Of a DNA stretch of 64,000 nucleotides, positions 45,528 through 56,655 are shown piece by piece. The position numbers and the translations under genes were made by a program. Numbering within the stretch: the first letter of the stretch is position 1; each line of letters starts with the position of its first letter. Location of the stretch: positions 749,501-813,500 of the forward strand of contig CP047152.1 in NCBI GenBank assembly GCA_041879295.1. Reading direction: 5' to 3'. The notes under the pieces were generated by a model. It saw only the letters and a list, made by a program, of their open reading frames with translations, was not told the DNA's origin and made no database searches. This stretch comes from Pseudomonas putida. GTDB taxonomy: Bacteria; Pseudomonadota; Gammaproteobacteria; Pseudomonadales; Pseudomonadaceae.

Positions 45528-47057
45528 TCAGTGGTAGTAGCCGGGGCCGCGCAGGTTGGCGTGGTCGTCCGGCAGCAGGGGCAGGTGCTGCTGGGCCAGC
45601 GGCAGGTTCTCCAGCCCCTGGCGCAGGATCGATTCGAGGCTCTTGTAGCTGCACGTGCCGAGGCTGATGGCGCGACGGCAGGCCAACTCCAGGCGCACTT
45701 CGCCGTGGGTTTTGCCCAGGCGCAGGATGCCCAGGCAGGCCCGGTAGCCCTGCTGCGGATGGATGCGCCGTTCGAGGATGTGCCGGATCACGCCGGCGGT
45801 GTTCGGCCCGGTCTGCTCGGCCCAGCGGATCAGCCGTTGTGGCGTCCACTCGGCATGCTCGCGATGGCTCTTGGGCATGTGCTCGGCCTGCGTGCTGTGC
45901 CGGCCCTTGTGCATTGAGCGCAGGTGGCTGGCCACTCGCTGGTTGGCGTGGAAACACTCGACGGTGCGCGCCGTCAGGCGCACCTCCAGCTGCTTCTTCA
46001 CCAGTTGATACGGCACCGAGTAGTAATGCCCATCGACCTCGACGTGGTAGTCGATGTGCACCCGCGCTTTCTTCCACTCGGCGTAGACGTAGGGTTGCTC
46101 CGGCAGGGGGCGCAGCGCCGGACGATCCAGGCTGTCGAAGGCCGTCTGGCGCGAGCCCGGCAGCTTCTTGAACGGGCGTTGGTTGAGCCGCTCCAGCAAC
46201 ACGGAGATGGCGCTGTTGAGTTCGTCCAAGGAGAAGAACTGACGGTTGCGCAGGGCCGCGAGGATCCAACGCTCGACCACCTGCACGCCGACTTCGGCCT
46301 TGGCCTTGTCGCGCGGTTTGCGTGCCCGCGCCGGCACCACCGCCACTCCGTAGTGCTCGGCAAGGTCGCGGTAGCTGGGGTTGATGTCCGGCTCGTAACG
46401 ATGGGCCTTGCTCACCGCGCTGCGCAGGTTGTCCGGCACCACGATCTCCGGCACGCCGCCGAGGAAGGCGAAGCAACGGGTATGCGAGCCTAGCCAGTCC
46501 GGCAGCTGCTGCGACCAGGTGGCTTCGGCGAAGGTGTAGCTGGACGCGCCGAGCACCGCGACGAACACCTGCGCCTGGCGGATCTCGCCGCTGTGGCGGT
46601 CGATAACCGGCACCGTCTGGCCGGCATAGTCGACGAACAGCTTCTCGCCGACGCGGTGCTCCTGACGCATCACCACGTCCAGCTTGCCCTGCCAGGCCCG
46701 GTAGTGCTCACAGAACCAGCTGTACTGAAAGCCCTGCGGCTGGCTCAGGCGGTACTCCTGCCAGAGCAGCGCCAGGGTCACCCCGGGGCGGCGCAGTTCG
46801 GCATGCACCCATGCCCAATCGGGTAAAGGCCGCTTCTCGCTGGCAACCGCCGGGGCCGGCGGGAACAGTTGCTGCTCCAACTCGGCATCGGACAACGAAC
46901 AGGGCCAACTGAGACCACTGGCGGCAAAACGATTGAGGTAGTCGCCGACGGTGACACGACCGACCTGCACGCTGACCGCAATCTGGCGAGCTGATAGTCC
47001 GACCTCGAACTTGAGACGTAGTACTTCGCGAATCTTACGCATGGATAAACGCTCCAC
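45528..47057 (-). CDS. istA: IstA transposase, intact
   Basis: The 509-residue transposase has an N-terminal helix-turn-helix (VGLSARQIAVSVQVGRVTVG). The catalytic DDE residues lie in KLFVDYAGQTVPV, EIVVPDNLRSAV and DKAKAEVGVQVVERW. The C-terminus has the DNA-binding Mu-like barrel region (HYYSVPYQLV). It is complete, so this element could still move. Confidence 0.94.
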   Translation of the reverse strand: MERLSMRKIREVLRLKFEVGLSARQIAVSVQVGRVTVGDYLNRFAASGLSWPCSLSDAELEQQLFPPAPAVASEKRPLPDWAWVHAELRRPGVTLALLWQEYRLSQPQGFQYSWFCEHYRAWQGKLDVVMRQEHRVGEKLFVDYAGQTVPVIDRHSGEIRQAQVFVAVLGASSYTFAEATWSQQLPDWLGSHTRCFAFLGGVPEIVVPDNLRSAVSKAHRYEPDINPSYRDLAEHYGVAVVPARARKPRDKAKAEVGVQVVERWILAALRNRQFFSLDELNSAISVLLERLNQRPFKKLPGSRQTAFDSLDRPALRPLPEQPYVYAEWKKARVHIDYHVEVDGHYYSVPYQLVKKQLEVRLTARTVECFHANQRVASHLRSMHKGRHSTQAEHMPKSHREHAEWTPQRLIRWAEQTGPNTAGVIRHILERRIHPQQGYRACLGILRLGKTHGEVRLELACRRAISLGTCSYKSLESILRQGLENLPLAQQHLPLLPDDHANLRGPGYYH

Positions 47058-47770
47058 GACGACCTCTCTGCTTCGAAAAAGAGGTCGATGGTAGTGAAGA
47101 AATCCTGCGTAGCTGCCTGCCCGGTTGAGTGGCCGGATGGCCGTGGAATCAGTGGCCGGATGCGCGTGGAATGGGTGGCCGGATCAGCGTGGAATCGGTG
47201 GTCAGATGCTCATGGAATGGGTGGCCAGATGACCGTGGAATCCGCAGTCAACGCCCGTTTTGCCGTGATGTGCTCGCATTATTTATTCGATCCAGACTTC
47301 TGCAACGTAGCCTCAGGTTGGGAAAAAGGGATCGTCGAGAAGAACGTCCAAGACAATCGGCGACGTATCTGGCTCGATGCTCAAGACTGCCTGTTTCATA
47401 CCTTCGATGAGCTGAATGTCTGGCTCGGCCAGCGCTGCCGAACTCTCTGGAGCGAGCTGCCGCACCGCAATACAAAGGGCTTACGGTGGCAGATGTCCTG
47501 GAGCTGGAACGGGTGGAAATGATGCCTATGCCCAGCGCTTTCGACGGTTATGTAGAACGCACGGTTCGCGTTTCCAGCACCTGTCTGATCAACGTGGCGC
47601 GCAATCGTTACTCGGTGCCTTGCGAACTCGTCGGTCAGTGGGCCAGTAGCCGTTTATACCCTTCGCGGGTTGTGGTCGTTGCTGATGAGACAACTATCGC
47701 CAGTCATGAGCGGCTTTTTGATCGAGACCAGGTCAGCTACGACTGGCAGCACTACATGCCGTTGATCGCG

Positions 47771-49126
47771 CTCAAGCTGCCGGACTCAAGCACCAGTTCC
47801 ACGGCCACCAAAACGGAGTCCAGACCGGTAATGGGCACCGCAGCCAAGACTTGGGTCATGACGCGATCACCGTTCACATGACGCCGCAGGCCACGCTTGA
47901 GCAGGCGCAATGGCTTGGGCAAATCGGCAAACGGAGCGCCATTGCGCAGGGCTCCCGGTTTGCGCTCAATGAGGGGGATGTAGTGCTGCCAGTCGTAGCT
48001 GACCTGATCGCGATCAAACAGGCGCTCGTGGCTGGCAATCACACCATCATCGGCAATCACGACGATCCGCGAGGGATAGAGCCGACTGCTGACCCACTGG
48101 CCAACACGCTCACAGGGTACTGAATAGCGGTTGCGAGCCACGTTGATCAGACAGGTGCTGGAAACGCGAACCGTGCGTTCTACATAACCGTCGAAAGGCG
48201 TCGGCATCGGCATCATTTCGACGCGCTCCAGTTCCAAGACTTCTGCGACGGTGAGGCCGTTGTACTGCGGATGGATCAGCTCTTGCCACAGAGCCCGACA
48301 GCGCTGGGCAAGCCAGGCATTCAACTCTTCGAAGCTATGGAAAGTATTGTCGCGGGCGGACAGCCAGATGCGGCGTCGACTGTCTTGGACATTCTTTTCG
48401 ACGATACCTTTTTTCCCAGCCGGACGCTACGTTGCAGAAGTCCGGGTCGAACAGGTAGTGCGAGCACATCACCATGAAGCGAGCATTGACCGTGCGGCCT
48501 TTACCCTTGGAGACCCTGTCGACCGCCGTTTTCATGTTGTCGTAGATGCCGCGACGCGGCACGCCGCCCAAGGCGGCGAATGAGCGGGTATGGGCATCGA
48601 ACAGCATTTCATGTCCTTGGCTGGGATAGGCCACTAGCCAGAAGGCTCGGCTGGCACATAGCTTCATGTGCGCGACCTGGACACGTCGGAAAACACCGCC
48701 AATCAGCAGGCCTTCCTCGCTCCAATCGAACTGGAAGGCCTCGCCCAACGCGAACGCCAACGGCACAAATGCCCGTACCACCTTGCCTTGCTCTCCGCGC
48801 CAATGACGAACGAAGGCAGTGACCTGGCTGTAGCCGCCGTCATAGCCTTCAGCGCGGATCATGGCCAGCAGCGCCTTGGCGCTGCGGCGATGCTGCTTGG
48901 CCCTCAAGGCATCAGCCCGCAGCGCCTGTTCCAGAAGGTCGTGAAAGGGACTGAGCTTGTTGAACACGGCTCGACGTTGATAAACCGGCTGCTTGGACTC
49001 CGACGCTCTTACCCATTTTCGGATGGTGTTGCGCGACAGTCCGGTGCGCTTGGCTATCTCATGCAACGACAGCTTGTCGCGGAAATACATCCGCCGAATT
49101 TTGCCCATCATTTCCATGCTGATCAC
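47771..49126 (-). pseudogene. Frameshifted istA of copy B
   Basis: The N-terminal half reads from 49126 (MISMEMMGKIRRMYFRDKLS) to about 48410, where the frame breaks after FCNVASGWEK. The C-terminal half continues in another frame (NAWLAQRCRALWQELIHPQY, ..., VLAAVPITGLDSVLVAVELV) until the junction near 47780. It is close to copy A in sequence but not identical, so the two were separate insertions. Confidence 0.85.
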
Positions 49127-49232
49127 CCTGTGTTCTCCTGCTCAAAAATTGAGCAGGTGCAGTGGAACACCTGGGTCAGTTTTCAGTCAGCACAACGGGC
49201 GAAACTGGGTCAGTTTTCGGTCAGCGGCAACA
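47771..49232 (-). mobile_element. IS21-family copy B, truncated, inverted to copy A
   Basis: The outer end GGCAACA (49226-49232) is the complement of the copy A end, and the subterminal GGGTCAGTTTTC repeats match. The inner end is lost near 47770-47785, where it meets copy A. No matching target duplication is seen outside the two copies (left flank CTCCAGAT, right flank CGCTTTCT). That suggests deletion or recombination between two insertions. Confidence 0.8.
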
Positions 49233-49536
49233 CGCTTTCTTTATCTACGCTAGCAAGCGCCTCCTGCAAAGTGCTGAGGGCAGGTCCTAGAGCGGTTGCA
49301 AGCTGGTCTGCGCGTTCTGTCGGTGTCCAAGCCCGCTTACCCAAAAAGAGCTCATCACCAAATCGTTTGCGAAGCTTAGCTATGGTATTGCTGATAGCTG
49401 GTTGTTTTACACCCAAGCGCTCAGAAGCCCGAGTCACTCCCCCTTCTTGATATACCACCAAGAAAGTAATCAGGCTGTTTAAATCTACATCCAGTAGCGC
49501 TTTTTCAGGATTCTGCATGTTGCCCTCGCATTTCAT
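49233..49536 (-). pseudogene. LysR-type regulator cut by IS copy B
   Basis: Only about 100 residues remain: the winged helix-turn-helix (LITFLVVYQEGGVTRASERL, then VKQPAISNTIAKLRKRFG) and the linker helix, ending SVDKES at the IS boundary. The effector domain is missing and is not recognisable on the far side of the IS pair. It overlaps the end of the upstream monooxygenase-like gene, with which it was probably co-transcribed. Confidence 0.8.
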
Positions 49537-49825
49537 TATCCATGAACAATGCTCTAAAGGAGATGCCTCGGCAATGGGAGGTCAAGCAATCAGTCAATGC
49601 TGCGAAACTTGAGCTTGAAAAATGATCTATCATATCTTTCTCATTGTCCCGGAAGCCGCTAATGATCATCGAACTGAAGTACTTGTTCAGCGCGATTATC
49701 GTATAGCTCATACACCCCGGCGCAGTGCGAAGCACGTTAACCAGGTCGTCTACGGCTAAAAGTACATCATCGTCAGGGCGGTCTTCGAAGCGAACCTCTA
49801 ACGCGCTTGCTGATATCAACCCCAT
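49505..49825 (-). CDS. Small protein, possibly antibiotic-biosynthesis-monooxygenase-like
   Basis: The 106-residue product has the pattern VRFEDRPDDDVLLAVDDLVN, then LRTAPGCMSYTIIAL, which resembles ABM-domain proteins in its first half. The second half is not recognisable. It sits between srpC and the LysR stub, all on the minus strand. Function unknown; the fold call is tentative. Confidence 0.5.
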   Translation of the reverse strand: MGLISASALEVRFEDRPDDDVLLAVDDLVNVLRTAPGCMSYTIIALNKYFSSMIISGFRDNEKDMIDHFSSSSFAALTDCLTSHCRGISFRALFMDNEMRGQHAES

Positions 49826-49933
49826 TGCTAATACTCCCGATTTAAAATCGACGATAATTCGCCACTTCAGTTCGAAAAATATTTCAATATTTGAAATCTA
49901 GGGCAGCGCTACTGCTAGCCGCTGCCCAGGATC

Positions 49934-51346
49934 TTAGTTTTGACTCACGCTCCAGCCGCCCCCGAGGGCTTTGTAAAGCTGGACTTCACTATTGATTTGA
50001 TCGAGCTGATCATTCAATAGCTTCTGTTGTGAGGAAAACAGTTCGCGTTGAGCATCCAGCACTGTCAAATAGCTATCGACGCCCTGGTCATAGCGCTGCT
50101 GGGCCAAGCTGAAATAGGCTTTATAATTATCAACCAGCTCGCTTTGAGCACTGAGCTGTTTGCCGTAAGTTCCCCTCGCAGCGAGTCCGTCGGCTACCTC
50201 TCGGAAAGCGGTTTGGATACTCTTCTCGTAGGTCGCTACGCCCACATCCTTCTGAAGCTCAGCGTAATCGAGATTGGCTCGCAGCTTTCCTGCGTTAAAA
50301 ATCGGCACGCTGATTTGTGGAGCGAAGCTCCAGCTGTCAGATCCGCTGTTGAACAGTCCATCAAGATCGCTGCTGGCTGAGCCCGCTGAAGCTGTCAGGC
50401 TAATGCGTGGAAAAAATGCCGCACGAGCTGCGCCGATATTTGCGTTCGCGGCCATAAGTTGATGTTCAGCAGAACGGATGTCCGGTCTGTTCAGCAGCAG
50501 ATCAGCTGGTAGCCCAGCTGGAACCTTCCCTAGGGCGCTCATGGCCAGTGGCGAGTTTTTTGGCAAATCCGTTGGAATCTTGCTGCCCAGCAACAATTCC
50601 AGTGCATTCACATCCTGCGCTATTCGACGGGTGTACAAGGCCTGCTGGGCCTGGGCTTGGTTCACCAAAGTCCTGGCCTGACGAACATCTAGCTCCGACG
50701 AGGTTCCTGCCCAAGCACTCGACTCGATCATTGCCAAGCTTTCAACGTAGCTGGTCAGCGTCGCTTCGGTCAGCTCCAAGAGCGCTTGGTCGGTTCGCCA
50801 CAGAAAATAGGTGGTTGCCACATCGCCTATGAGTGCGATCTGAACGCTGCGCTGCGCCTCCTCAGTAGCGAGGTATTTTTCAAGTGCTTGGTTCGACAAG
50901 CTTCGGATTCGGCCAAATAAGTCCAACTCGTAGGCAGTCACCAAGCCTACTTGGTACTGGCTATCGATCCGAGAATCGCCGGTGGGGGATAAATCGTCAG
51001 GCAAGCGGGTTCGATTTCCAGAGGCTTGGCCATCAAGTGTGGGAAACCGCTCTGCTCGTTGGATCCGGTACAGCGCTCTGTAGGATTCAACATTTTTGGC
51101 AGCGATTCGAAGATCTCTGTTGTTCTCTAGTGCTGCATCGAGGAGGCGGACCAGCGCTGGATCTTTAAAAAACTCTTTTGCCTTGGGGAGAGCCGTCGCG
51201 ATACTGCGTTGGTCTCCCTGCCCGCCGTAGGCCTGGCCCGTTGGCCATTGTGCCTGCATCGGTGCGGCTGGCTGCTGATAGTCGGGGATCAAGCTGCATC
51301 CGCCGAGCATCAGCAAAGCAAACATGGGGAGTGACTTAAACTTCAT
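49934..51346 (-). CDS. srpC: SrpC/TtgI outer-membrane channel of a solvent efflux pump
   Basis: The 470-residue OprM-type lipoprotein has lipobox LMLGGC (Cys at about residue 17). Family blocks include [40 protein letters not shown] and the end YKALGGGWS. It is the last gene of srpABC and overlaps srpB by 11 bases. By recall it belongs with TtgI/SrpC, the outer-membrane factor of the toluene-extruding pump of solvent-tolerant P. putida. Confidence 0.93.
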
Positions 51347-54300
51347 GAGTCACCTCCTTGACCGCGTTTGGCTTTCTTTTCATGAGCCCCTCGAAAAGCT
51401 TGACAACTACTACGTAGAACAGCGGAACAAAGAAGACAGCCAGCACCGTTGCTGTGATCATGCCTCCGACGACGCCGGTAGCAATGGAGTGCTGGCTGCC
51501 AGCGCCTGCGCCGGATGCTATGGCCATCGGCAGCACACCGAAGGTGAATGCCAGCGAGGTCATCAATATCGGACGCAAACGCAGCTTGGCGGCCTCTATC
51601 GCAGCTTTGACGATCGGATAACCCTCCTTCTCATACAGCTCTTTGGCGAACTCTACGATCAGGATGGCGTTCTTGGCGGACAAGCCAACCGTGGTCATCA
51701 AGCCCACCTGGAAGTACACATCTGCCGTCAGGTCGCGCCAAAGCGTTGCCAGCACCGCGCCCAAAATACCCAGAGGAACAACCATGATCACTGAGACCGG
51801 TACCGACCAGCTCTCATACAGAGCGGCCAGGCACAGGAAAACGATCAGCACAGTCAACGCATAGAGCAATGGTGCCTGGTCGCCAGTTTGGATTTCTTCA
51901 TATGAGAGACCGGTGTAGCTCAGGCCAATGCCGGCAGGCAGTTGTTGCATGATTTCAGCGATAGCTATCATCGCGTCACCCGTGCTGTATCCAGGGGCTG
52001 GCTCGCCGAGGATGTTCAGGGACGAAATGCCACCGTAGCGCTCCAGCTTCGGTGAGCCGTTCACCCACTCACCGGTTGCAAACGCCGAGAACGGAACCAT
52101 CTGGCCCAGGCTATTGCGCACGTACCATTTATCGAAGTCCTCAGGGGAGATTCGCGAGATGTCTTCGCCCTGGACGTACACCCGTTTGACCCGGCCGCGG
52201 TCGATGAAGTCGTTGACATACATCGAGCCCCAGGCTGCCGACATCGTTTCGTTGATGGACGCGATGCTTACTTGCAGCGCACGGGCCTTTTCGTCATCGA
52301 TGTTCACCTGGAATTGCGGCTCGTCGTCCTTGCCGTTTGGACGAACTGCCTGGAGCTTAGGGTTCTGGCTTGCCAGTTGCAGGAATTGGTTTCGAGCTGC
52401 CATCAATGCTTCGTGGCCTAGACCGAGGTTGTCCTGCAGATACAAGTTGAAGCCCATCGCGTTGCCCATTTCCAGAATGGCTGGAGGGACGAACGCCATG
52501 ACGCTGGCATCTTTGATCTTGGCAAAATGCTGATTAGCCCGTTGCGCGATGCTGAATACGTCTTGCCCAGCACCGTGACGCTCCTTCCAGTCCTTGAAGG
52601 TGATCAGCACCAGCCCCGAGTTCTGACCACGACCAGCAAAGTTGAAGCCATTCACCGTCATGAAGTGCTCAACCAATGCACCTTCATCATTGGCCAAGTA
52701 GTCTCGCACCTCTTGAAGCACACCCTCGGTACGTTCAGCGGAAGCGTTTGCCGGTGTACGCACCTCGATCATCATCAAGCCCTGATCCTCGTTGGGCAGG
52801 AATGCCTTAGGGATCTGGGTGAACAGATAGCCGGTTCCTCCGGTGATGAGCAAGAACGCAAGCAGGTACCTACCGCGCCCCTTCAGCATTGCGCCGACGC
52901 CTCGCTCGAACCGCCGCGTGCCGCGGTCGAAGATGCGGTTAAACCAGCCGAAGAAGCCCTTTCTCTCGTGGTGTGAATTACCCTCCGGAGCTTTGAGAAT
53001 GGTCACGCAAAGTGCTGGGGTGAACACAAGAGCGACCAAGATCGAAAGCCCCATGCAGACTACGATGGTGATCGCAAATTGTTGATAGATGATGCCAGCG
53101 GAGCCACCAAAGAAGGCCATGGGTACGAATACAGCCGACAGCACCATGCCGATGCCCACCAAGGCCCCTGAAATCTGATCCATCGACTTGCGGGTAGCCT
53201 CAAGAGGCGACAAGCCCTCGTCATGCATGAGCCGCTCAACGTTCTCGACCACGACGATTGCATCGTCGACCAGCAAGCCGATAGCCAGCACCATGGCATA
53301 CATGGTGAGCACGTTGATATTCAGGCCGAAGTACGGCAAAAGGGCGAAAGTGGCGAGCAGCACCACTGGAACTGCCAGGGTGGGGATCAGTGTGGCCCGG
53401 AAGCTCTGCAGGAACAGATACATGACCAGGAAGACCAGTACCACCGCCTCAAAGATCGTGTGTACTACCGACTCAATCGAGGCCTCAACAACCGGTGTCG
53501 TATCGTAGGGATAAATGACCTCCACGCCGTCTGGCAAGTAGGCCTTTTGCTGCTCCATCAGCTTTTTGACCGCGTCTACGGTTTCCAGCAGATTGCCGCC
53601 GGTGGACAAGCGCAGCGCCAGGCTTGCGGTTGGCGAGTCCTTGTACTGCGCGGAAATGGCGAAGCTGTCAGCCCCAAGTTCCGCACGACCAACATCCTTC
53701 ACTCGTACCTGCGAGCCATCCGGGTTTACCTTGACCAGAATCTCATCGAACTGGCTAGGCGTGGTCATGCGCGTCTTGCCCAGAACGGTCGCATTCAGCT
53801 GGACGCCTGAGCGAGTTGGTAATCCACCCAACTGGCCGGAGGACACCTGAACGTTCTGCTCTCGGATAGCGCTGGCGACGTCAGTGGGCGTCAGCTGATA
53901 GCTATTGAGCTTGCCTGGGTCCAGCCAGATACGCATGGCATAAGGCGAGCCAAACAGCTGGAAATCGCCGACGCCTGGGATGCGCGAAATGGGGTCCTGG
54001 AGCTGTGACGCGATCAGGTTGCCCAGGTCGAAGTTATCGAGCTTGCCCGAACGATCCACCAAGCTCATGACCAGGAAGAAGTTCATCTGGTACTTCACTA
54101 CACGAAGACCCTGACGCTGAACCTCTTCCGGCAAACGAGGTGTTGCCAGCTGCAGCTTGTTCTGCACCTGAACCTGTGCGATATCCGGATCGGTTCCCTG
54201 TTCAAAGGTCACGATGATGGTCATGCTGCCGTCAGAGGCGCTCTCTGCCGACATGTATCGGAACCCATCCAGCCCACTGAGCTGCTGCTCAATGACCTGA

Positions 54301-54485
54301 ACCACTGTGTCCTGCACGGTTTGTGCAGAAGCACCTGGGTAGCTGACTTGGATCGAAACGGCAGGGGCCGCGATGTTTGGATATTGGCTAATGGGCATTT
54401 TCGCCAGAGACAGCGCACCGGCAAGCATGGCCACGATAGCGAGAACCCAGGCAAAAATCGGCCTGTCGATAAAGAAACGAGACAT
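51336..54485 (-). CDS. srpB: SrpB/TtgH RND inner-membrane pump
   Basis: The 1049-residue HAE1-type RND transporter starts [20 protein letters not shown]. The proton-relay Asp pair is in [17 protein letters not shown] and the matching Lys in [19 protein letters not shown]. Twelve membrane helices and two large periplasmic loops are present. It exports toluene, other solvents and antibiotics with SrpA and SrpC (known for the close homologues). It lies 13 bases after srpA. Full length, with no frameshift seen. Confidence 0.95.
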
Positions 54486-54498
54486 GAATCGTGCCCCC

Positions 54499-55674
54499 TC
54501 AGTTAGCCGAGGCTTCTGTGGTAGCGGCGAAGCCGTCTACCAAATTCACATTCTTGGCCTCAACCGCGTTGACAGCGATGCCGCTGCGAACACGTTGAAC
54601 ACCTTCGGTAATGATCCGCTCTCCCTCGGTCACGCCGTTGCTGATCAACCAAGCATTGCCCACGGTTCGGAGGGTCTGAATCTCACGGGACTCGACGGTG
54701 TTGTCAGCCTTCACGACCCAGACGCTTGGCACACCTCTCGTATCGCGGCTGATGGCTTGTTGCGGTACCAAGATTGCGGCGTTTTGCACGCCCTCTTTCA
54801 GCAGAGCATGCACAAACATGCCTGGTAGCAGCTTGCGATTAGGATTGGGAAATTCGGCGCGAAGGGTCACAGAACCTGTTGTGGGATCAACGCTCACCTC
54901 GGAAAACTTCAGAGTTCCTGGCAGTGGATAAGCACTTCCGTCATCCAGCGTCAGGCTGACTTCAGCCTGGTTCTCGCCTGTCTTTTGAAGGCGGCCTGAC
55001 TCCAGCGCCTTTTGCAGACCAAGAAGCTTTGTGATTGGCTGAGTGACGTCGACATAAATGGGGTCCAGCTGCGTGACGGTGGCGAGCGACTGAGCTTGGC
55101 CATTGGTAACGAGCGCCCCCTCGGTGACCGTCGAGCGACCAATGCGCCCGGAGATTGGGGAAAGCACCCGTGTGTATTGAACGTCGATGCGAGCCACCTG
55201 GTAATCGGCTTCTGCTTGTTTCCATGCGGCAAGCGCATCGTCGTACTGCTGCTTGCTGACTGCCTTGGTCTTCAACAGCGTTTCATAGCGACGAGCCAGG
55301 TTTTGTGCGCTAGTTCGATTCGCTTCTGCACGACGCAACTGCGCTTCGTACGTCCGTGGGTCAATCTGATAAAGCTGCTGACCCAGCTTGACTTCAGCGC
55401 CTTCAACAAACGACCGCTTCTGAAGAATCCCCGAAACCTGTGGGCGGACTTCCGCTACACGGAATGCCGAAGTCCGGCCAGGCAAGTCAGTTGTCAGGGT
55501 CAGAGCTTGTGCACGCACGGTGTACACGCCCACGTCCGGTGGTGGAGTTGCAGAGCTAACCTGTTCTTTCTCACCACATCCCGAAATTAGCATCAGCGCA
55601 GTTAAGGGGATTACCCGTAATGCACGCGGGGATCGTATCTGTCTCACGGTTTGGCTCCATCTCTCTGCCCGCAT
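54499..55674 (-). CDS. srpA: SrpA/TtgG periplasmic adaptor lipoprotein
   Basis: The 391-residue membrane-fusion protein has a lipoprotein signal with LMLISGC (Cys 33). Conserved blocks include [19 protein letters not shown] (hybrid motif) and [19 protein letters not shown] before the coiled coil, then [12 protein letters not shown]. First gene of the pump operon. Its promoter region carries a palindrome that I take to be the SrpS/TtgV operator. Confidence 0.94.
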
Positions 55675-55705
55675 GACGGGGGCTATTGCTGAATCGTAAT
55701 GCGGT

Positions 55706-55730
55706 AGAGTGTACCATTATGTGATACTCT
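55706..55730. promoter_or_regulatory. Palindromic operator in the srpA/srpS divergent promoter region
   Basis: A 25-base imperfect palindrome has outer arms AGAGT and ACTCT and an inner CAT-n-ATG. It lies 32 bases before srpA and 140 bases before srpS. TtgV-type IclR repressors are known to bind a region of about 40 bases overlapping both promoters in this cluster, so this is the likely core. Confidence 0.65.
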
Positions 55731-55870
55731 TGACGCAAGCAAGCCTGAGCCGCGGTTGGTCGAGGTTTACCGATTGAGGCGTTCGCGATGTGTGGCTGGC
55801 TAGCGGAGGCCGAGAGCTCTACAGTGGCGGCCAATGTGATAGGACGCAGCCGTACGCGCAGAGGAAAGAT

Positions 55871-56650
55871 ATGAACCAATCAGATGAAAATATTGGCAAG
55901 GCCGGGGGCATCCAGGTCATCGCCAGAGCAGCCTCGATCATGCGAGCGCTTGGCAGTCATCCGCACGGCTTGAGCTTGGCGGCCATTGCGCAACTGGTTG
56001 GGCTGCCTCGCTCCACCGTTCAGAGAATCATCAACGCTCTGGAAGAAGAGTTCCTAGTCGAGGCTTTAGGGCCTGCCGGAGGTTTTCGACTTGGCCCTGC
56101 GCTTGGCCAGCTAATCAATCAGGCGCAAACAGACATTCTTTCTTTGGTGAAACCGTACTTGCGCTCGCTGGCTGAGGAGCTGGACGAGTCGGTCTGTCTG
56201 GCTTCTCTGGCCGGAGATAAAATCTACGTGCTTGACCGTATCGTGTCAGAGCGAGAGCTGCGGGTAGTGTTTCCGATTGGTATTAACGTACCCGCCGCAG
56301 CGACGGCGGCCGGCAAAGTCCTCTTGGCAGCATTACCTGACGAAACCCTACAAGCCGCGCTTGGCGAGCAGCTGCCAGTATTCACCTCCAACACCCTAGG
56401 ACGAAAGGCGCTTGTCAAACAACTGAGCGAAGTGCGGCAGAGTGGCGTTGCCAGCGATCTGGACGAGCACATTGATGGCGTGTGCTCATTCGCAACGCTT
56501 TTGGATACCTACCTCGGGTATTACTCCCTCGCGGTCGTAATGCCGAGTTCCAGAGCGAGCAAGCAGTCAGACTTGATCAAAAAAGCTCTGCTGCAGAGCA
56601 AGCTGAACATAGAGCGTGCTATCGGCCGCGCGTCGAAGAAAGCTCCCTAG
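55871..56650 (+). CDS. srpS: SrpS/TtgV IclR-family repressor of the solvent pump
   Basis: The 259-residue IclR regulator has a winged helix-turn-helix ([20 protein letters not shown]) and an effector domain from about residue 90. It represses srpABC and itself and is released by aromatic solvents (known for TtgV). I recall TtgV as almost identical over its full length. ATG 55871 is preferred to the in-frame 55790 start because [16 protein letters not shown] is the known N-terminus. It is divergent from srpA; srpR follows 5 bases later. Confidence 0.95.
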   Translation: MNQSDENIGKAGGIQVIARAASIMRALGSHPHGLSLAAIAQLVGLPRSTVQRIINALEEEFLVEALGPAGGFRLGPALGQLINQAQTDILSLVKPYLRSLAEELDESVCLASLAGDKIYVLDRIVSERELRVVFPIGINVPAAATAAGKVLLAALPDETLQAALGEQLPVFTSNTLGRKALVKQLSEVRQSGVASDLDEHIDGVCSFATLLDTYLGYYSLAVVMPSSRASKQSDLIKKALLQSKLNIERAIGRASKKAP

Positions 56651-56655
56651 ATAAG

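Larger units (their letters stand above)
44627..47246 (-). mobile_element. Intact nested IS21-family element with 7-bp target duplication
   Basis: The 2620-bp element has inverted ends TGCGGATTCCACG (left) and CGTGGAATCCGCA (right). It is flanked by the direct repeat GTCAACG (44620-44626 and 47247-47253), the expected IS21-type duplication. Both ends carry several subterminal GGCCATCTGGCCAC-type repeats, likely transposase-binding sites. It encodes intact istA and istB on the minus strand. Confidence 0.92.
43878..47770 (+). mobile_element. IS21-family copy A, 3'-truncated and split by a second IS
   Basis: The left end TGTTGCCGCTGACCG (43878) is shared with the outer end of copy B at 49232. 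Two subterminal GAAAACTGACCCA repeats follow. The element is interrupted at 44627-47246 by another IS and ends near 47770, where it abuts copy B in inverted orientation. No istB of its own remains. Confidence 0.82.
43984..47770 (+). pseudogene. Broken istA transposase of copy A
   Basis: The N-terminal part (43984-44626, from GTG; IRRMYFRDKLSLHQIAKRTG helix-turn-helix, FQFDWSEEGLLIGG with the first catalytic Asp) is cut by the nested IS. It resumes at 47254 (ARFAVMCSHYLFDPDFCN), suffers a one-base frameshift near 47465 (before PQYKGLTVADVLE in the corrected frame) and stops near 47765 after HYMPLI. The final part and the helper istB are missing, so it is inactive. Confidence 0.85.

Noticed and set aside
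44755..46476. A single 573-codon frame fusing istB to a long upstream part
   Set aside because: The upstream 322 codons overlap intact istA in another frame and are Arg/Pro/Gly-rich; the real istB starts at ATG 45510.
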